Assembly (NCBI RefSeq): GCF_900112205.1
Contig: NZ_FOKW01000001.1
Coordinates: 186,001-250,000 of the forward strand
Reading direction: 5' to 3'
Source of the DNA: Natronobacterium haloterrestre
GTDB lineage: Archaea; Halobacteriota; Halobacteria; Halobacteriales; Natrialbaceae
Length of the DNA: 64,000 nt
In this document: positions 26,435 through 35,199 of the stretch, piece by piece
Layout: the number at the start of each line of letters is the position of its first letter
Numbering within the stretch: position 1 is the first letter of the stretch
The notes under the pieces: generated by a model
The model's input: only the letters and a program-made list of their open reading frames with translations
What the model was told of the DNA's origin: nothing
Database searches by the model: none
Translations under genes and position numbers: made by a program

Positions 26435-26840
26435 GGGCGTCGCTCTCTGTCCGCCGTCCGAGTAGGGACGGCGTCTTTTCGTTCGGCTCCACGGCTGCCT
26501 CCCTCGAGTCGCGGGGGACACGTCGACGGAGACCGGTTCCTGATCCGTGTCGCCGACGCTTCCGGTCGAGGCCGAGGCAGTCCTCGAGATGACGACCGGC
26601 AGCGGTGGCGACACCGCCACGGAGCAGGGATCGGGTGCCGATGGCGGCGGAACCACTGACAGATAGCGAGCGAAAGCCCACCCCTTCAGGGGTGGGAGGA
26701 TGTCAAGGCCGGTTCGTAGCGAGGGCGTCATCGCTCGCGTGTCGATGTCGACGTAGCGTTCCAAGTCGTTCACGAGCGGAATATAGTCCTCATATATACG
26801 TTCAATACCGTGACGAGTTCGGGTACTGATAGGACCGGTC
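26435..26840. other. Gene-free stretch with an IS200/IS605-like end
   Basis: About 400 bases between the mutase gene and the next gene. I see no convincing protein. It holds one hairpin of IS200/IS605 type (26677-26696) and then a less GC-rich section around 26770-26830 (catatatacgttcaatacc) that could contain the promoter for the downstream gene. It may be the scar of a lost insertion element. Confidence 0.5.
26677..26705 (+). mobile_element. Solo IS200/IS605-type terminal hairpin
   Basis: CCCACCCC-TTCA-GGGGTGGG is a perfect 8 bp stem with a TTCA loop, preceded by cgaaag and followed by aggatgtcaa. This is the form of the right-end hairpin found downstream of tnpB genes in haloarchaeal IS200/IS605 elements. 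No transposase is attached, so it is a solo remnant. Similar hairpins occur at 62581 and 63073. Confidence 0.6.
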
Positions 26841-27302
26841 ATGTCAACCTCCGATGCTTCCCCCGAACCCGCCGACGCAGTCGTCGAGGAGTACATCCTC
26901 GGCGTTCGAATCGTCGAAACCGAAGCCGAATCCGCCGACGCCGACGCCGACGCCGATGCCGATGCCGATGCCGACGCCGAACCGCGCTACCGGTTCGAGG
27001 CACCCGATCACGCCGAAACCGCGTTCGATTCCCTCGAGGATGCCCGGCTCTACGCCGACGTCTACTTCGACGTGAACGGCTTCGTCGAGGAAGGGACCGG
27101 CGACCGCGGGATTCCGCCGGAGGTCGTCCAAGGGGGGAAGGATACGCTCGCTGCGTACCTCGTCGCCTGCCCCTGGGGCGACGTGAACTGGGTCGGCTCC
27201 TTCTACGGCGCGGATCCGTCCGAAATCGAGCGGTATCTCTCGTGGGTCCGGCGCCGCGCCGACGAGATTCGAAGCGAGGCGGCGGATCAGGGCCTCGAGT
27301 AG
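26841..27302 (+). CDS. Acidic protein of unknown function with an Ala-Asp repeat
   Basis: 153 residues. The N-terminus (residues 1-30) leads into a run of Ala-Asp dipeptides (residues 33-47) coded by a gccgac/gccgat hexamer array, an obvious slippage tract. The ordered part (50-150) has AETAFDSLEDARLYADVYFD, RGIPPEVVQGGKDTLAAYLV and ACPWGDVNWVGSFYGADPSE, ending in a long helix. It looks like a real gene by composition and by high acidic content. I do not recognise a family. Confidence 0.7.
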   Translation: MSTSDASPEPADAVVEEYILGVRIVETEAESADADADADADADADAEPRYRFEAPDHAETAFDSLEDARLYADVYFDVNGFVEEGTGDRGIPPEVVQGGKDTLAAYLVACPWGDVNWVGSFYGADPSEIERYLSWVRRRADEIRSEAADQGLE

Positions 27303-27476
27303 CGAGCGACCGCAGAACCGCTGACCGACTCCTTTTTCGCTGACAGCCGTCGTGGCGCCGGCCAGTCGGGGCCGCGACGGTGCGTTCAAACTCCGGTCCC
27401 ACTTCACGAGACGCGACTGCGGGCGTAGGGATCGCTATATAGGACTCGAGATCGGAATGAGGCGGCTAGCAACGCA

Positions 27477-27522
27477 CATAACTCTATCGGCCGTCCTGGC
27501 GGAATATATAATTCTATCGGCC
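27477..27522. promoter_or_regulatory. Pair of 16 bp direct repeats upstream of the phosphatase gene
   Basis: cataactctatcggcc (27477-27492) and tataattctatcggcc (27507-27522) differ at two or three positions and start exactly 30 bases apart, about three helical turns. They lie 75-120 bases before the PhoX-type gene, just upstream of an AT-rich TATA-like element (catattataaagcg). This spacing suits a regulator binding as adjacent dimers. Confidence 0.45.
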
Positions 27523-27596
27523 AAAAGGTCATCTATTCATTCGTATAGGCCCATATTATAAAGCGCTATTTGATAATTTCAGCATTCTCCGGCTGC

Positions 27597-30233
27597 ATGG
27601 TCGAATTTACCAGGCGAAACCTGATGGCCTCGTCCGTCGCCGCCGCGGTCGGCGTCAGCGCGGTCGGGAGCGCAAGTGCACAGGAGCGGCCGGACGAACA
27701 CGACACGCCTGCAGCACCGTACGTCGAGGGGTCGATGAAGCGACTCTCGACGACGGCGTTCGGCGCGGAGGTCACCGGCCCGTTCGTCTTCGAGACCGGC
27801 GAAATGGTGTACAGCCTCCAGGCCCCGAGCACCGACAACCCGGAGCCGTGGAACGAGGGTGGCGTCGGCGTCATCGACGACTTCCAGTTCACGTTCAACG
27901 GGAAAAACGACGAGTTCGAGGAGATGGAACCCCCGCGAACCGAAGAAGAGCAGCGGAAAGTCAAGACCGCAACGGGCGAGTATCGGTTGCTCGCCCGGGC
28001 TGGTGACGAGATCAACGGCGGGACCGAACGCTGGGGGCACCAGGAGACGCCCGACGGCGAAGACGTCGCGGACCTCGTCGACGAGAGCTACGTCGGCGTC
28101 GGCGACGTCACCGACATGAACTTCTTCGTGTCGACGACCGAGGACGGCACGGAGGGCTATCTCTTCACGAACCACGAGACGCGCCCCGGCGGCATCTCCC
28201 GGACGCCGCTATACCGCGACGAGGACGGGTACTGGCAAGCCGATCTGGAGCGGGCGCTGCAGGTCGAGAACACCGACGCCTTCCGCGCACTCGGCGGGAC
28301 GAAAATCAACTGTTACGGCGACCTGACCCCCTGGGAGACCCCGGTCTCCGCCGAGGAAGAGTACGGCCATCCGAGGGTCAGCGGCACCCACACGGTCAGC
28401 GATATCACCGAGGAAGGTAGCGGCGTCGGTATCCGCGGCGGCAGCGAGTTCTGGAACCGACCGAACGCACCGAACGTGACCGACGCTCTCGAGGAGCACT
28501 TCGGCGACGACGCCTGGTACCCATCGGGGGCCTGGGCGCTCTCCGGCAACGAGAAACTCGCGTACTATCTCGGGGCCGAACCGGTCGACCGCGAGGAAGG
28601 GGAGAACACGAGGCGGCCCATCGGGGATGTCTTCCCCAACCGGTACCGCTACGGGTACTTCGTCGAGATCACCAATCCCACGGCTGACGATCCCGAGAAC
28701 CAGCAGCCAGTGAAACACTGGGTTATGGGCCGTGCAGCCTGGGAGTGTCCGGAGTTCATGCCCGACGAGAAGACGGTCTACGGCGCCTCCGACGGCGGTG
28801 CGAAGGGCATCTACAAGTTCGTGGCCGACGAGCCGATCACCGAGTACGACGATCCGATGGACGTCCGCGGAACCCTGTATGCCATCGCAGCGACCGAGGT
28901 CGGCACGGGAACCGTCGGTGAGGTCGACCTCGACGTCGAGTGGCTGCCGCTGGGAACCGCCAGCAACGCCGAGGTCGAGTCCTGGATCGCCGAGTACGAC
29001 GACGTCACGCAGGTCGACTACCTCGAGACCCACGCCGAAACCGACTGGGCGGAAGACCTCGAGCAGGCGCTTCTCGAGGCCGACGAGGAAGTCGCGATCA
29101 ACGGCAACCAGGACTACATCACCGACGAGGAGATCGTCGAGTGGGCCCGGCAGTACGAGGAGTACGGCCCCGACGGCGTCGACGAGGAACTTCGTCGCGT
29201 CCCCTTCCTCGAGACTCGCGCGGCCGCGAAGGAGATCGGCGCTACCGTCGAGTTCAACAAGGCCGAAGGGATCGACGCCCACGACGAGGCCGAACCCGGC
29301 GACTTCATCTACTTCGCTATCTCCTCGCTGGGCGGTTCGATGACCGACGAGCAGGGTGACCTTCAGTTCGACGAGGTCGACACCGGCCTCCTCTACCGGG
29401 GTGAACTCGACGAGCACTACGACGTCTCCCGGCTCGAGCCGGTCATCGTCGGCCCGAATCCCAGCGATCCCGAATCGCTGCAGGACGTCTCGCTCATCAA
29501 CCTCGACAACGTGATGGTGATGGACGACGGCCGCGTTCTCCTCTGTGAGGACAAGGGTCGCTTCGGCCGCTCGTATCCCAACGACGCGCTGTGGGTGTAC
29601 GAGCCACCGACGACGATCACCGTCGACTCGCTCGCCGTCAGCCACGGCGCGACGGGCGAGGTCGATCTCACGGTTTCGTCGGTGCCGGACGGCATCGCGG
29701 GCGGTCGGGTTACGGTGTCCGTCGAACACCCAGCGGTTGCCGAAATCGTCGACGCCAGCTACCACGACAGGCTCGAACTCACCAGCGGTCCGACCGTCGG
29801 AGACGGCTCGAGCGTCGAGTTCCGCTTCGCTGACCTCGAGGACGAGATCGGCTCCGGGCGGCAGGTCACGCTGGCGACGCTCGAACTCGAGGGAACCGGA
29901 CCGGGAACGACCGATCTGACGATCGACGTCCACGCTCTGGACGACGATGATGCCGCCTCAATCGACCCGCAGTCCCGGCCGAGCGTCGTCGTGACCGGCC
30001 CGCCGCCGATCGGCGGTGGCGGATCGGGGCCGACCGACGCGCCGACCGATCCCGACGGCGACGGCAGGTTCGAGGACGTCAACGGCAACGGCCGGCTCGA
30101 CTACGACGACGTCGTCGTCCTGTTCGAGCACCTCGAGGACGACGCCGTGCAGCTAAACGACGAGGCGTTCGACTTCAACGAGAACGGCCGCATCGACTAC
30201 GACGACGTCGTCGCGCTGTACGACGAACTGTGA
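27597..30233 (+). CDS. PhoX-family phosphatase with cohesin and dockerin-like modules
   Basis: 878 residues from ATG 27597 (MVEFTRRNLMASSVAA), which positions a twin-arginine signal, FTRRNLMASS, at residues 4-13 and cleavage after ASAQ. Residues 30-670 form a DUF839/PhoX-like catalytic region, with FNKAEGIDAH, YRFVADEPI-like and NLDNVMVMDDGRVLLCEDKG segments; PhoX enzymes are extracellular calcium-dependent phosphatases. Residues 671-800 are a cohesin-like beta-sandwich (TITVDSLAVSHGATGEV, ASYHDRLELTSG). Residues 819-878 carry two dockerin-type calcium loops, DVNGNGRLDYDDV and DFNENGRIDYDDV. The stop overlaps a GTG start of a cohesin-domain surface protein. Together these imply docking at the cell surface, which is inference. 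Confidence 0.8.
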   Translation: MVEFTRRNLMASSVAAAVGVSAVGSASAQERPDEHDTPAAPYVEGSMKRLSTTAFGAEVTGPFVFETGEMVYSLQAPSTDNPEPWNEGGVGVIDDFQFTFNGKNDEFEEMEPPRTEEEQRKVKTATGEYRLLARAGDEINGGTERWGHQETPDGEDVADLVDESYVGVGDVTDMNFFVSTTEDGTEGYLFTNHETRPGGISRTPLYRDEDGYWQADLERALQVENTDAFRALGGTKINCYGDLTPWETPVSAEEEYGHPRVSGTHTVSDITEEGSGVGIRGGSEFWNRPNAPNVTDALEEHFGDDAWYPSGAWALSGNEKLAYYLGAEPVDREEGENTRRPIGDVFPNRYRYGYFVEITNPTADDPENQQPVKHWVMGRAAWECPEFMPDEKTVYGASDGGAKGIYKFVADEPITEYDDPMDVRGTLYAIAATEVGTGTVGEVDLDVEWLPLGTASNAEVESWIAEYDDVTQVDYLETHAETDWAEDLEQALLEADEEVAINGNQDYITDEEIVEWARQYEEYGPDGVDEELRRVPFLETRAAAKEIGATVEFNKAEGIDAHDEAEPGDFIYFAISSLGGSMTDEQGDLQFDEVDTGLLYRGELDEHYDVSRLEPVIVGPNPSDPESLQDVSLINLDNVMVMDDGRVLLCEDKGRFGRSYPNDALWVYEPPTTITVDSLAVSHGATGEVDLTVSSVPDGIAGGRVTVSVEHPAVAEIVDASYHDRLELTSGPTVGDGSSVEFRFADLEDEIGSGRQVTLATLELEGTGPGTTDLTIDVHALDDDDAASIDPQSRPSVVVTGPPPIGGGGSGPTDAPTDPDGDGRFEDVNGNGRLDYDDVVVLFEHLEDDAVQLNDEAFDFNENGRIDYDDVVALYDEL

Positions 30234-30991
30234 CCGGGACACCGTCGATCCGAACCTGCCGGCGTGCAGTCGTGTCGCGATTCCGGCGGCCGTCGATCGG
30301 GAGCGTTCTCGTCGGGCTCGGCATGGCCGGGGCCTGCCTCGCGCTCGTGGCGACGCTCGCGGTCGGACCCGCGGCGAGCGCGACCGAGGCCCCCGAAATC
30401 GTCGTCTCGGACGCGACGGTCGGCGATCCCGCCGATGGGGAGCCAGGCATTCACCGCGTCGCGCTGACCGACGCGCCGAACGGGCTCGCGGGCTTTACGC
30501 TCGAACTCGAACTCGAGTCGGCCGGGGTCGCGACGGTTTCGGACGCGAGCTACCCGGAGCAGTTCGGGATCACCACCGATCCGGTCGTGAGCGCGGACGA
30601 GCGGTCGGTCACCCTCGAGGCCGTCGACCTCGACGACGCGGTTACGGACGGCGCGGCGAACGTCACGCTGGCACGAGTCGCCGTCACCGGCGTTGCCCCC
30701 GGGGAAACGGAGTTGCGGGTGTCGAACGCGCAGGTCGACGCTGACGGCGGCAGCGCAGTCGATCCGACGTTCGGTGCGGGGACGGTAACGGTCGGCGAGC
30801 CCGCAACCGATTCGGATGCGACCGATCCCGGTTCCGAAGGGACACCGGCCAACAGTTCGGGAGCAGGGTCGGAGTCCGGCGACACCGACTCGGAACCGGT
30901 GCCCGGATTCACGGGCCTGCTCGCGCTCGCAGTGGCGCTCGGGGTTGTGGTCGCGGTCGTCGCGCTCGTTCCGGGGACGCGTCGACGGTGA
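30230..30991 (+). CDS. Cohesin-like surface protein with PGF-CTERM anchor
   Basis: 253 residues if started at GTG 30230, overlapping the upstream stop by four bases; starts around 30270 are also possible. A signal peptide (GMAGACLALVATLAV ending ASAT) is followed by a cohesin-like domain (residues 53-195): APEIVVSDATVGDPADGEPG, GFTLELELESAGVATVSDAS, VSADERSVTLEAVDLDDAV. A Ser/Thr/Gly/Asp linker leads to the C-terminal PVPGFTGLLALAVALGV and an RRR tail, the PGF-CTERM signal cut and lipid-modified by archaeosortase A. It matches the cohesin region of the preceding phosphatase in sequence style. Probable function: surface anchor for a dockerin-bearing enzyme. Confidence 0.82.
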   Translation: MTGTPSIRTCRRAVVSRFRRPSIGSVLVGLGMAGACLALVATLAVGPAASATEAPEIVVSDATVGDPADGEPGIHRVALTDAPNGLAGFTLELELESAGVATVSDASYPEQFGITTDPVVSADERSVTLEAVDLDDAVTDGAANVTLARVAVTGVAPGETELRVSNAQVDADGGSAVDPTFGAGTVTVGEPATDSDATDPGSEGTPANSSGAGSESGDTDSEPVPGFTGLLALAVALGVVVAVVALVPGTRRR

Positions 30992-31040
30992 GCGTCCGCC
31001 GGTCGTTTTCGCGTCCGGGACGGTCTCGAGAGGTAGAATT

Positions 31041-31247
31041 ATGTCCGTGGCGGAACGACTGCCGCCAATGAGCCACGGAGAATCCGACGGGTTGACCGGC
31101 GGCGAACGGAAAGCGGAGGTCAAGCGGATGCTGTTCATCATGATCGTCTGGACGGCCGCGGCGGTCGGCGCGGGGCTGTTGCTCGTCCTGCTCCGGGACC
31201 CGCTCGCGTCGATCTTCGCGCTGACCGCGCCGTTCCCGTTCCTCTGA
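31041..31247 (+). CDS. Small single-helix membrane protein
   Basis: 68 residues from ATG 31041 (MSVAERLPPM), or 59 from 31068. A charged N-terminus with ESDGLTGGERKAEVKRM precedes one strong hydrophobic helix (LFIMIVWTAAAVGAGLLLVLL, about residues 31-51), then a short segment with ASIFALTAPFPFL. Small, single-spanning proteins of this kind occur next to many haloarchaeal genes; the function is not known. Codon usage matches its neighbours. Confidence 0.6.
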   Translation: MSVAERLPPMSHGESDGLTGGERKAEVKRMLFIMIVWTAAAVGAGLLLVLLRDPLASIFALTAPFPFL

Positions 31248-31364
31248 CCGCGTCACGGTCCGACGAGTTCTCGACAGTCGCGCTCAGCGGCCGTCGTCCT
31301 CGACGTCGGCGTCTTTTGCGACAACTCGCGGTTTTAGGTTCCCCGGATGCGAGTGTCGGCACGT

Positions 31365-32651
31365 ATGAGCGAGGACACCGACGATCGCCGGTTCGCCACT
31401 GACAGCATCCACGCCGGGTACGAGCCCGACCCGACGACGGGAGCGCGAGCGCCGCCGCTGTACCAGACCACTTCTTACGAGTTCGAGGACACCGAGCACG
31501 CCGCCGACCTGTTCGGACTCGAGCAGTTCGGCAACATCTACTCGCGGATCATGAACCCGACGAACGCCGCCCTCGAGGAGCGTATCGCGACGCTCGAGGG
31601 CGGCGTCGGGGCGCTCGCGACCTCCTCGGGGATGGCCGCGTTCGACCTCGCGACGTTCATCCTCGCCGAGGCGGGCGACAACATCGTCTCCTCGTCGTCG
31701 CTGTACGGCGGGACCTACACCTACCTCACCCACACCGTCGAGAAACGCGGCGTCGAGACGAAGTTCGTCGACACGCTCGACTACGAGGCCTACGAGGAGG
31801 CCATCGACGACGACACCGCGTTCGTCCACCTCGAGACGATCGGCAACCCCGCGCTGGTGACGCCGGACATCGAACGGATCGCGGACATCGCCCACGACCA
31901 CGACGTCCCGCTGTTCGTCGACAACACGTTCGCGACGCCGTACCTCTGCCGGCCGCTCGAGCACGGCGCCGACCTCGTCTGGAACTCGACGACGAAGTGG
32001 ATCCACGGCGCGGGCTCGACCGTCGGCGGGGTCCTCGTCGACGGCGGTTCGTTCCCCTGGGACGAGGGCGACTACCCCGAGATCGCCGAGCCGAACCCCG
32101 CCTACCACGGCGTCAACTTCTACGAGACGTTCGGCGAGCAGGCGTTCGCCATCGCCGCACGCACCCGCGGGTTGCGCGACCTGGGCAACCAGCAGGCACC
32201 GTTCGACGCCTGGGTCACGCTGCAGAAACTCGAGAGCCTGCCGCTGCGCATGGAGAAACACTGCGAGAACGCCCAGGCGGTCGCGGAGTATCTGGAGGAC
32301 CACCCCGAGGTCGAGTGGGTCAACTACCCCGGCCTCGAGAGCCACGAGACCCACGAGAACGCAAAGGAGTACCTCGAGGGCGGTTTCGGCGGCATGATCA
32401 CCTTCGGCCTCGAGGGCGGCTACGACGCGGCCGAGACCGTCTGTAACGAGGTCGACCTCGCGAGTCTGCTCGCGAACGTCGGCGACGCGAAGACGCTGAT
32501 TATCCATCCGGCGAGCACGACCCACCAGCAGCTCACGGAGGAGGAGAAACTCGCGAGCGGGGTTACCGACGACCTCGTCCGCCTCTCGGTCGGCATCGAG
32601 GACGTCGAGGACGTCATCGCGGACCTGGATCGCGCGATCGACGCGGTCTGA
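31365..32651 (+). CDS. metY: O-acetylhomoserine sulfhydrylase / cystathionine-type PLP enzyme
   Basis: 428 residues from ATG 31365 ([22 protein letters not shown]). This is the Cys/Met-metabolism PLP family: [22 protein letters not shown] and [22 protein letters not shown] at the N-terminus, [58 protein letters not shown], and the PLP lysine in [15 protein letters not shown] near residue 208. The long form with [17 protein letters not shown] and [15 protein letters not shown] matches O-acetylhomoserine aminocarboxypropyltransferase, which makes homocysteine from O-acetylhomoserine and sulfide. Acceptor specificity is inferred from overall similarity. Confidence 0.9.
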   Translation: MSEDTDDRRFATDSIHAGYEPDPTTGARAPPLYQTTSYEFEDTEHAADLFGLEQFGNIYSRIMNPTNAALEERIATLEGGVGALATSSGMAAFDLATFILAEAGDNIVSSSSLYGGTYTYLTHTVEKRGVETKFVDTLDYEAYEEAIDDDTAFVHLETIGNPALVTPDIERIADIAHDHDVPLFVDNTFATPYLCRPLEHGADLVWNSTTKWIHGAGSTVGGVLVDGGSFPWDEGDYPEIAEPNPAYHGVNFYETFGEQAFAIAARTRGLRDLGNQQAPFDAWVTLQKLESLPLRMEKHCENAQAVAEYLEDHPEVEWVNYPGLESHETHENAKEYLEGGFGGMITFGLEGGYDAAETVCNEVDLASLLANVGDAKTLIIHPASTTHQQLTEEEKLASGVTDDLVRLSVGIEDVEDVIADLDRAIDAV

Positions 32652-32749
32652 GCCGCGCCGTCGGCCATCAGCCGTCGGGCGTCGGGCGACGCTTCAACTG
32701 ATTGAGAACTGCCCCCTGAAGTTACGGTGGCGCGGTCCGACCGGCCGAC

Positions 32750-33139
32750 ATGGCAACAGGGTTGCTCACCCCGGAGGCAGCGGATCGCATCGTAACCACC
32801 TGCCGGACGGCCATCGGCGACAGCCTCCGCTCGGTGACCTACTTCACCCGTGACGACTACGAGCAGGTCTACCTGCGGGAGGACCTCGAGCGCGACGCCG
32901 ATCTCTCGACGTTCATCGGCCACGAGTGGCGCGGGTTCAAGACGGCCCAGACGGCCTACGAGAGTTCCGAACTCGGCGAGTACAACTACACGATCCGCGT
33001 CTTCGACAACGGGTTCCTGATCAGGGTGACGACGGAGAGCGAAGGCGTCTTCGCGACGACCGACGGCCTCACGGTCAAGGACTTCGAGGAAGTCGCGACG
33101 GCGCTCAACTCGTTCCTCGAGGAGCGAACGGTGTCCTGA
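32750..33139 (+). CDS. Conserved haloarchaeal protein (DUF7522-like)
   Basis: 129 residues. An N-terminal helix (TPEAADRIVTTCRTAIGDSL) is followed by a mixed alpha-beta domain, SVTYFTRDDYEQVYLREDLE, EYNYTIRVFDNGFLIRV and a C-terminal helix (VKDFEEVATALNSFLEER). I recall similar small proteins in haloarchaea grouped as DUF7522. The fold looks like a roadblock/LC7 or related small sensor, but this is a guess. It has its own upstream AT-poor leader and no operon partner. Confidence 0.65.
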   Translation: MATGLLTPEAADRIVTTCRTAIGDSLRSVTYFTRDDYEQVYLREDLERDADLSTFIGHEWRGFKTAQTAYESSELGEYNYTIRVFDNGFLIRVTTESEGVFATTDGLTVKDFEEVATALNSFLEERTVS

Positions 33140-33622
33140 CGGTCCCGAGGAAAGCGATCGTGTCGACGTCGGTTTCGCGTCGGCTCCTTCGTCCCGGGAG
33201 CGTCGCGTCCCTTACTCCGCGCTCGAGTCACCCGTGCCGCGCGAGCGGGCGGCGTCTTCGTCCGCACGTACCGATCCACCGCGATGCTCCTCCTCTACCC
33301 TTCGTTTCGCGTCGCCGTCCGTGTCGGATCGCGGCTCCGACCGTCCCGTCGAGTCTTCGCCGATCGGAAGCCCGCACCCGGCCTCTCCGTCGGTTCCGAG
33401 GAGGCGAGCGAAGCGGCGACGTTCGGCGGCGTGTCTGTCGAGAGTCATGCCGACGGAAAACGGCGATATCGGTTGTAGTTATGCGGGGCGTGTCCGCGGG
33501 AAACGAGCGACTTCGACCGTGAAACGATCCCGTCGCCGGCACCCGATTTCGGGGCGAAACGGTTCGATCGCCGAGAGGAGACAACGTAACATCCTTTTCC
33601 GTCACCCTCGTTTACGGCGATA
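33140..33622. other. Mostly gene-free stretch, one doubtful small gene
   Basis: About 480 bases between two conserved genes. Only one weak reading frame (33212-33448, minus) looks possible. The last 60 bases before 33623 include a promoter-like catccttttccgtc stretch for the DUF5813-like gene. No repeats or RNA gene recognised. Confidence 0.5.
33212..33448 (-). CDS. Doubtful small acidic protein
   Basis: 78 residues, MTLDRHAAERRRFARLLGTD, with GEAGCGLPIGEDSTGRSEP and a charged, disordered C-terminal half. It has the charge profile of a haloarchaeal protein, and a possible promoter lies upstream, but composition alone could come from a GC-rich non-coding stretch. No family recognised. Confidence 0.35.
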   Translation of the reverse strand: MTLDRHAAERRRFARLLGTDGEAGCGLPIGEDSTGRSEPRSDTDGDAKRRVEEEHRGGSVRADEDAARSRGTGDSSAE

Positions 33623-34162
33623 ATGACCGAGATCCCCGACGCCGCAGCGAGCGCCCTCGAGGCCCACGACGCGTTCGAGGCGAGCGACGACAGCGCGGCC
33701 TACCGACTCGAGACGACGGTCTTCGACGCCGTCGTCACCGCCACGAACGCCGAGGGAAAGCGCGACGCCCGGTTCTCGATCACCGTCACGCTGCCGACGC
33801 TCGACGAGGCAGTCGATGGCGAGACGGTCGCCCCGGTCGTCGAGGACGGCTGGTACGAGACCCTCGAGCGGCGACTCGAGGACGCGTTCACCGTCGCCCA
33901 CACGAGCACCCACGAGGAGCCGGCGGTCGAACGCGGCCCCCGCGAGGTGACCGTCGACCTCGAGTACGTCGCCTGGAACGCGACGGAGGGGGTCGAGGAC
34001 GCCAAGGCGCTCATCGAGTTCGTGGAAGGGACATTCGCCCAGGGGATCATCCCCGGCTACGACTACCGCGGCCCGGCGGCGACGCTCCTCGAGAGCGCCC
34101 AGCAGAACGCGGAGGGCGCGACCGACGAGGGGCCGGGTGAAGGCGGCGGGATGCCGATGTGA
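33623..34162 (+). CDS. Conserved haloarchaeal protein (DUF5813-like)
   Basis: 179 residues. Segments RLETTVFDAVVTATNAEGKR and DARFSITVTLPTLDEAVDGE suggest a beta domain, then VVEDGWYETLERRLEDAFTV, VTVDLEYVAWNATEGVEDAK and a helix AKALIEFVEGTFAQGIIPGY. The last 25 residues are flexible and acidic with a GGGMPM end. This matches the haloarchaeal family I recall as DUF5813, of unknown function. It borders the accessory island to its right. Confidence 0.72.
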   Translation: MTEIPDAAASALEAHDAFEASDDSAAYRLETTVFDAVVTATNAEGKRDARFSITVTLPTLDEAVDGETVAPVVEDGWYETLERRLEDAFTVAHTSTHEEPAVERGPREVTVDLEYVAWNATEGVEDAKALIEFVEGTFAQGIIPGYDYRGPAATLLESAQQNAEGATDEGPGEGGGMPM

Positions 34163-34278
34163 TTTTTCGGGCGGGAACCCGTCGACCGTCGACCGTCGAC
34201 CATCGACCGTCGACCGCTGTCGAACGAAACGGGACGACGTCGGGCAGCGAGTCCGAGTTCGACGGTCGGCGCTCGCCG

Positions 34279-34365
34279 CTAGTGGCCGTCCAAGCCTGAA
34301 CTGATGGGGTCGAATCCGCTCGTGTGAGCCGGTTCGACTCATCAGTCGACGGTTGAAACGGTACT
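34279..34365 (+). repeat. Left 87 bp direct repeat at the island border
   Basis: This sequence recurs at 38815-38900 in the same orientation with about seven differences and one extra base. Inside it is an imperfect palindrome, ACTGATGGGGTCGAA / TTCGACTCATCAGT, around a 16-17 base loop. The repeat abuts the probable left terminal inverted repeat of the IS630 element. Confidence 0.85.
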
Positions 34366-34423
34366 CAGTACCGTTCCAATTGTGGACAGCTAGGTTATTT
34401 CCTCTGAGCGCCTATCTATAGGA

Positions 34424-34456
34424 ATGAACCGGAAGAAGTACATTGTCGATCTCAGC
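34424..34456 (+). pseudogene. IS630-type transposase, N-terminal fragment
   Basis: ATG AAC CGG AAG AAG TAC ATT GTC GAT CTC codes MNRKKYIVDL, the start typical of haloarchaeal IS630 (ISH16-like) transposases. The frame is cut after about 11 codons by the IS6-type element. The matching C-terminal part is at 38165-38792. About 130 residues of the original gene are missing. Confidence 0.6.
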
Positions 34457-35195
34457 ACTGTCTAGTTCTGCACTTCCTCAACGGGAGTTCGACCATTTAG
34501 CGCCTGATTCGGTCGATCGTGGTTGTAATGGTGTCTGAAGCGCCTCAGCCAGCGGCGAGCGCTGGCTGGACTGCCCCGCCAGAATGAGTGAAAGCGGTCA
34601 ATCCGCATCGAAACGGTCTGAAACCACTTTTCGACGATGTTTCGCTCGCTGTAGTCGAGCTGACCGCTCAATTTCCGACGAGCAAGGGCAGTCAGATAGC
34701 CACCAGCATCGACGAGAAACGCTGCATCGTCGAGATCGTGTTTCTCCTCAAGCCGCGAGAGGAAGGCCGCCGCGGGGTCGGTTCCGCGGCGGCCGAAAAC
34801 GTCGATTTCTAGCAGGAGCTTCGATTCTGTGTCGATCGCGGCGTACAGCCACTTTTTCTCGCCGTCGACTTCGATCTGTTTCTCATCGACCGTGACCCGC
34901 GACGGCTTCACCGTCGGCGGGTCGCTCTGGGCCTCTGACAGCGCGTGCGTCCAGTTCCAGATTGCGCCGTGAGAGCGGTCCACGCCGAGTAATTCGAGCA
35001 CCGAGACGACCTCCCGAACCGACAATCCCATCGAATGCAACCGCACCCCGAACACCCTGACGGGTGTCGGGGTGCGCTCGTTCTCCCAAACCTCATCACA
35101 GTCCACGTCTAAGCTCTCTCTGAGCAGGTTGGCGAGTTGCATGATCACTTCCCGCCACCACCTGCTCATTCCTCAAACTCTCATCTAGACAGTGC
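34455..35195. mobile_element. IS6-family insertion sequence, apparently intact
   Basis: An 11 bp perfect inverted repeat, gcactgtctag (34455-34465) and ctagacagtgc (35185-35195), bounds a 741 bp unit with one full transposase gene. This size fits haloarchaeal IS6 elements. I see no 8 bp target duplication at the flanks, which suggests later rearrangement such as cointegrate resolution or deletion next to the element. Confidence 0.75.
34462..35169 (-). CDS. IS6-family DDE transposase
   Basis: 235 residues (or 226 from the Met at 35142). It has an N-terminal helix-turn-helix (VREVVSVLELLGVDRSHGAI), then the DDE core: TVDEKQIEVDGEKKWLYAAI (first Asp), DAAFLVDAGGYLTALARRKL (second Asp), and YSERNIVEKWFQTVSMRIDR (Glu), followed by RRFRHHYNHDRPNQALNGRT. 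Length is normal, without frameshift, so it is probably functional. It lies in opposite orientation to the surrounding transposase fragments, and the stop codon falls within the left inverted repeat. Confidence 0.88.
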   Translation of the reverse strand: MSRWWREVIMQLANLLRESLDVDCDEVWENERTPTPVRVFGVRLHSMGLSVREVVSVLELLGVDRSHGAIWNWTHALSEAQSDPPTVKPSRVTVDEKQIEVDGEKKWLYAAIDTESKLLLEIDVFGRRGTDPAAAFLSRLEEKHDLDDAAFLVDAGGYLTALARRKLSGQLDYSERNIVEKWFQTVSMRIDRFHSFWRGSPASARRWLRRFRHHYNHDRPNQALNGRTPVEEVQN

Positions 35196-35199
35196 CTCT

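Noticed and set aside
34455..35195. An 8 bp target duplication of the IS6 element
   Set aside because: Flanks (gatctca and ctcttcaa) do not match, so none is claimed.
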